Shown here: positions 12,730-12,940 of the stretch, one piece after another
How positions within the stretch are numbered: position 1 is the first letter of the stretch
Layout of the letters: every line of letters starts with the position of its first letter
Notes under the pieces: model-generated
What the model was told of the DNA's origin: nothing
The model's database searches: none
Seen by the model: only the letters and a program-made list of their open reading frames with translations
Source of the DNA: Promethearchaeota archaeon
GTDB lineage: Archaea > Asgardarchaeota > Lokiarchaeia > Sigynarchaeales > SOKP01
NCBI GenBank assembly: GCA_030620005.1
Contig: JAUXAJ010000133.1
Location: 1-12,940 of the forward strand
Direction of reading: 5' to 3'
DNA: 12,940 nt
Position numbers and translations under genes: made by a program

Positions 12730-12940
12730 TCACGTCAATTTACGCCATTTGAAAATAACTGTTCCACCATCAGTATATGGCTTTCCAGGATCAACACATT
12801 GCATGTAAGCGTGATCGCGATCTTTTTCTGTGGTAAGACCAAGTCTAACTGGACACCAATCATGCTCAAGTATTGTGGAATAATGAAGAAGTGTAGATAA
12901 AGCATGCGTACATAATGCATCTGTCTTGCTTAGGACAATC
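12730..12940 (-). CDS. TIGR04076-family small protein, C-terminal part (N-terminus beyond the window)
   Basis: The minus-strand frame ending in TGA at 12732-12730 is open to the window edge and gives 69 residues. TDALCTHALSTLLHYSTILE (6-25) followed by AYMQCVDPG (44-52) and YTDGGTVIFKWRKL (55-68) matches my memory of the TIGR04076 family, whose members end in a CxDPG..YT.GGTVIF-type segment. The function of that family is not established. The other minus-strand frame at 12735-12920 is a shadow: it has an ATG but no family resemblance. The family call is from recall and should be confirmed by a profile search. Confidence 0.68.
   Translation of the reverse strand, partial: IVLSKTDALCTHALSTLLHYSTILEHDWCPVRLGLTTEKDRDHAYMQCVDPGKPYTDGGTVIFKWRKLT

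Noticed and set aside
12735..12920. Minus-strand open frame of 61 codons at the right end
   Set aside because: Different frame from the TIGR04076-like segment; its translation shows no family pattern.

Overview
The window is AT-rich and reads as archaeal, most likely an Asgard archaeon of the Lokiarchaeota (Promethearchaeota) type. Three things support this. A-rich TATA boxes and T-run terminators sit where bacterial -35/-10 boxes would be expected. There are two uroporphyrinogen-decarboxylase (URO-D) superfamily proteins, one of them coupled to a corrinoid protein. Two large membrane proteins end in an eight-cysteine RING-like zinc module with a linker (KPQRITEEEV.S.SKEKKIC) that I associate with Lokiarchaeal proteomes. 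The taxonomic call is inference; no rRNA or ribosomal gene is present.

Layout, left to right: the C-terminal end of an unknown gene (1-75); a Dam/DpnII-type adenine methyltransferase (227-1102, +); convergent to it a 56-residue three-CxxC zinc-ribbon protein with a TTG start (1119-1289, -); an Old Yellow Enzyme-type flavin oxidoreductase (1447-2607, -); two unrelated multi-pass membrane proteins (2843-3715 and 3926-4651, +), each directly preceded by the same 91-bp, TATA-containing segment (90/91 identical); a GC-rich island holding a start-less coding relic (4881-5090, +).

Then comes a minus-strand gene array: the eroded tail of a third paralogue (8299-8420), a 499-residue and a 403-residue membrane/RING-like protein joined by an ATGA overlap (8302-6803 and 6806-5595), and two small downstream reading frames (5592-5467 and 5425-5282). 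The 499-residue protein carries an ungapped 71-residue internal tandem duplication. Array expansion, internal duplication and decay are all visible in 3 kb.

The right third is one-carbon metabolism. A URO-D-fold methyltransferase (8984-10180) overlaps a B12-binding corrinoid protein (10180-10794) by one base, a classic methyltransferase/corrinoid pair, but the first protein lacks the usual zinc ligands. A separate URO-D-family protein lies on the minus strand (11123-12250). The window ends in a partial TIGR04076-like gene (12730-12940, -).

The most interesting material is the membrane/RING-like array and the duplicated promoter segment. I see no tRNA, rRNA, CRISPR array or intact transposase.
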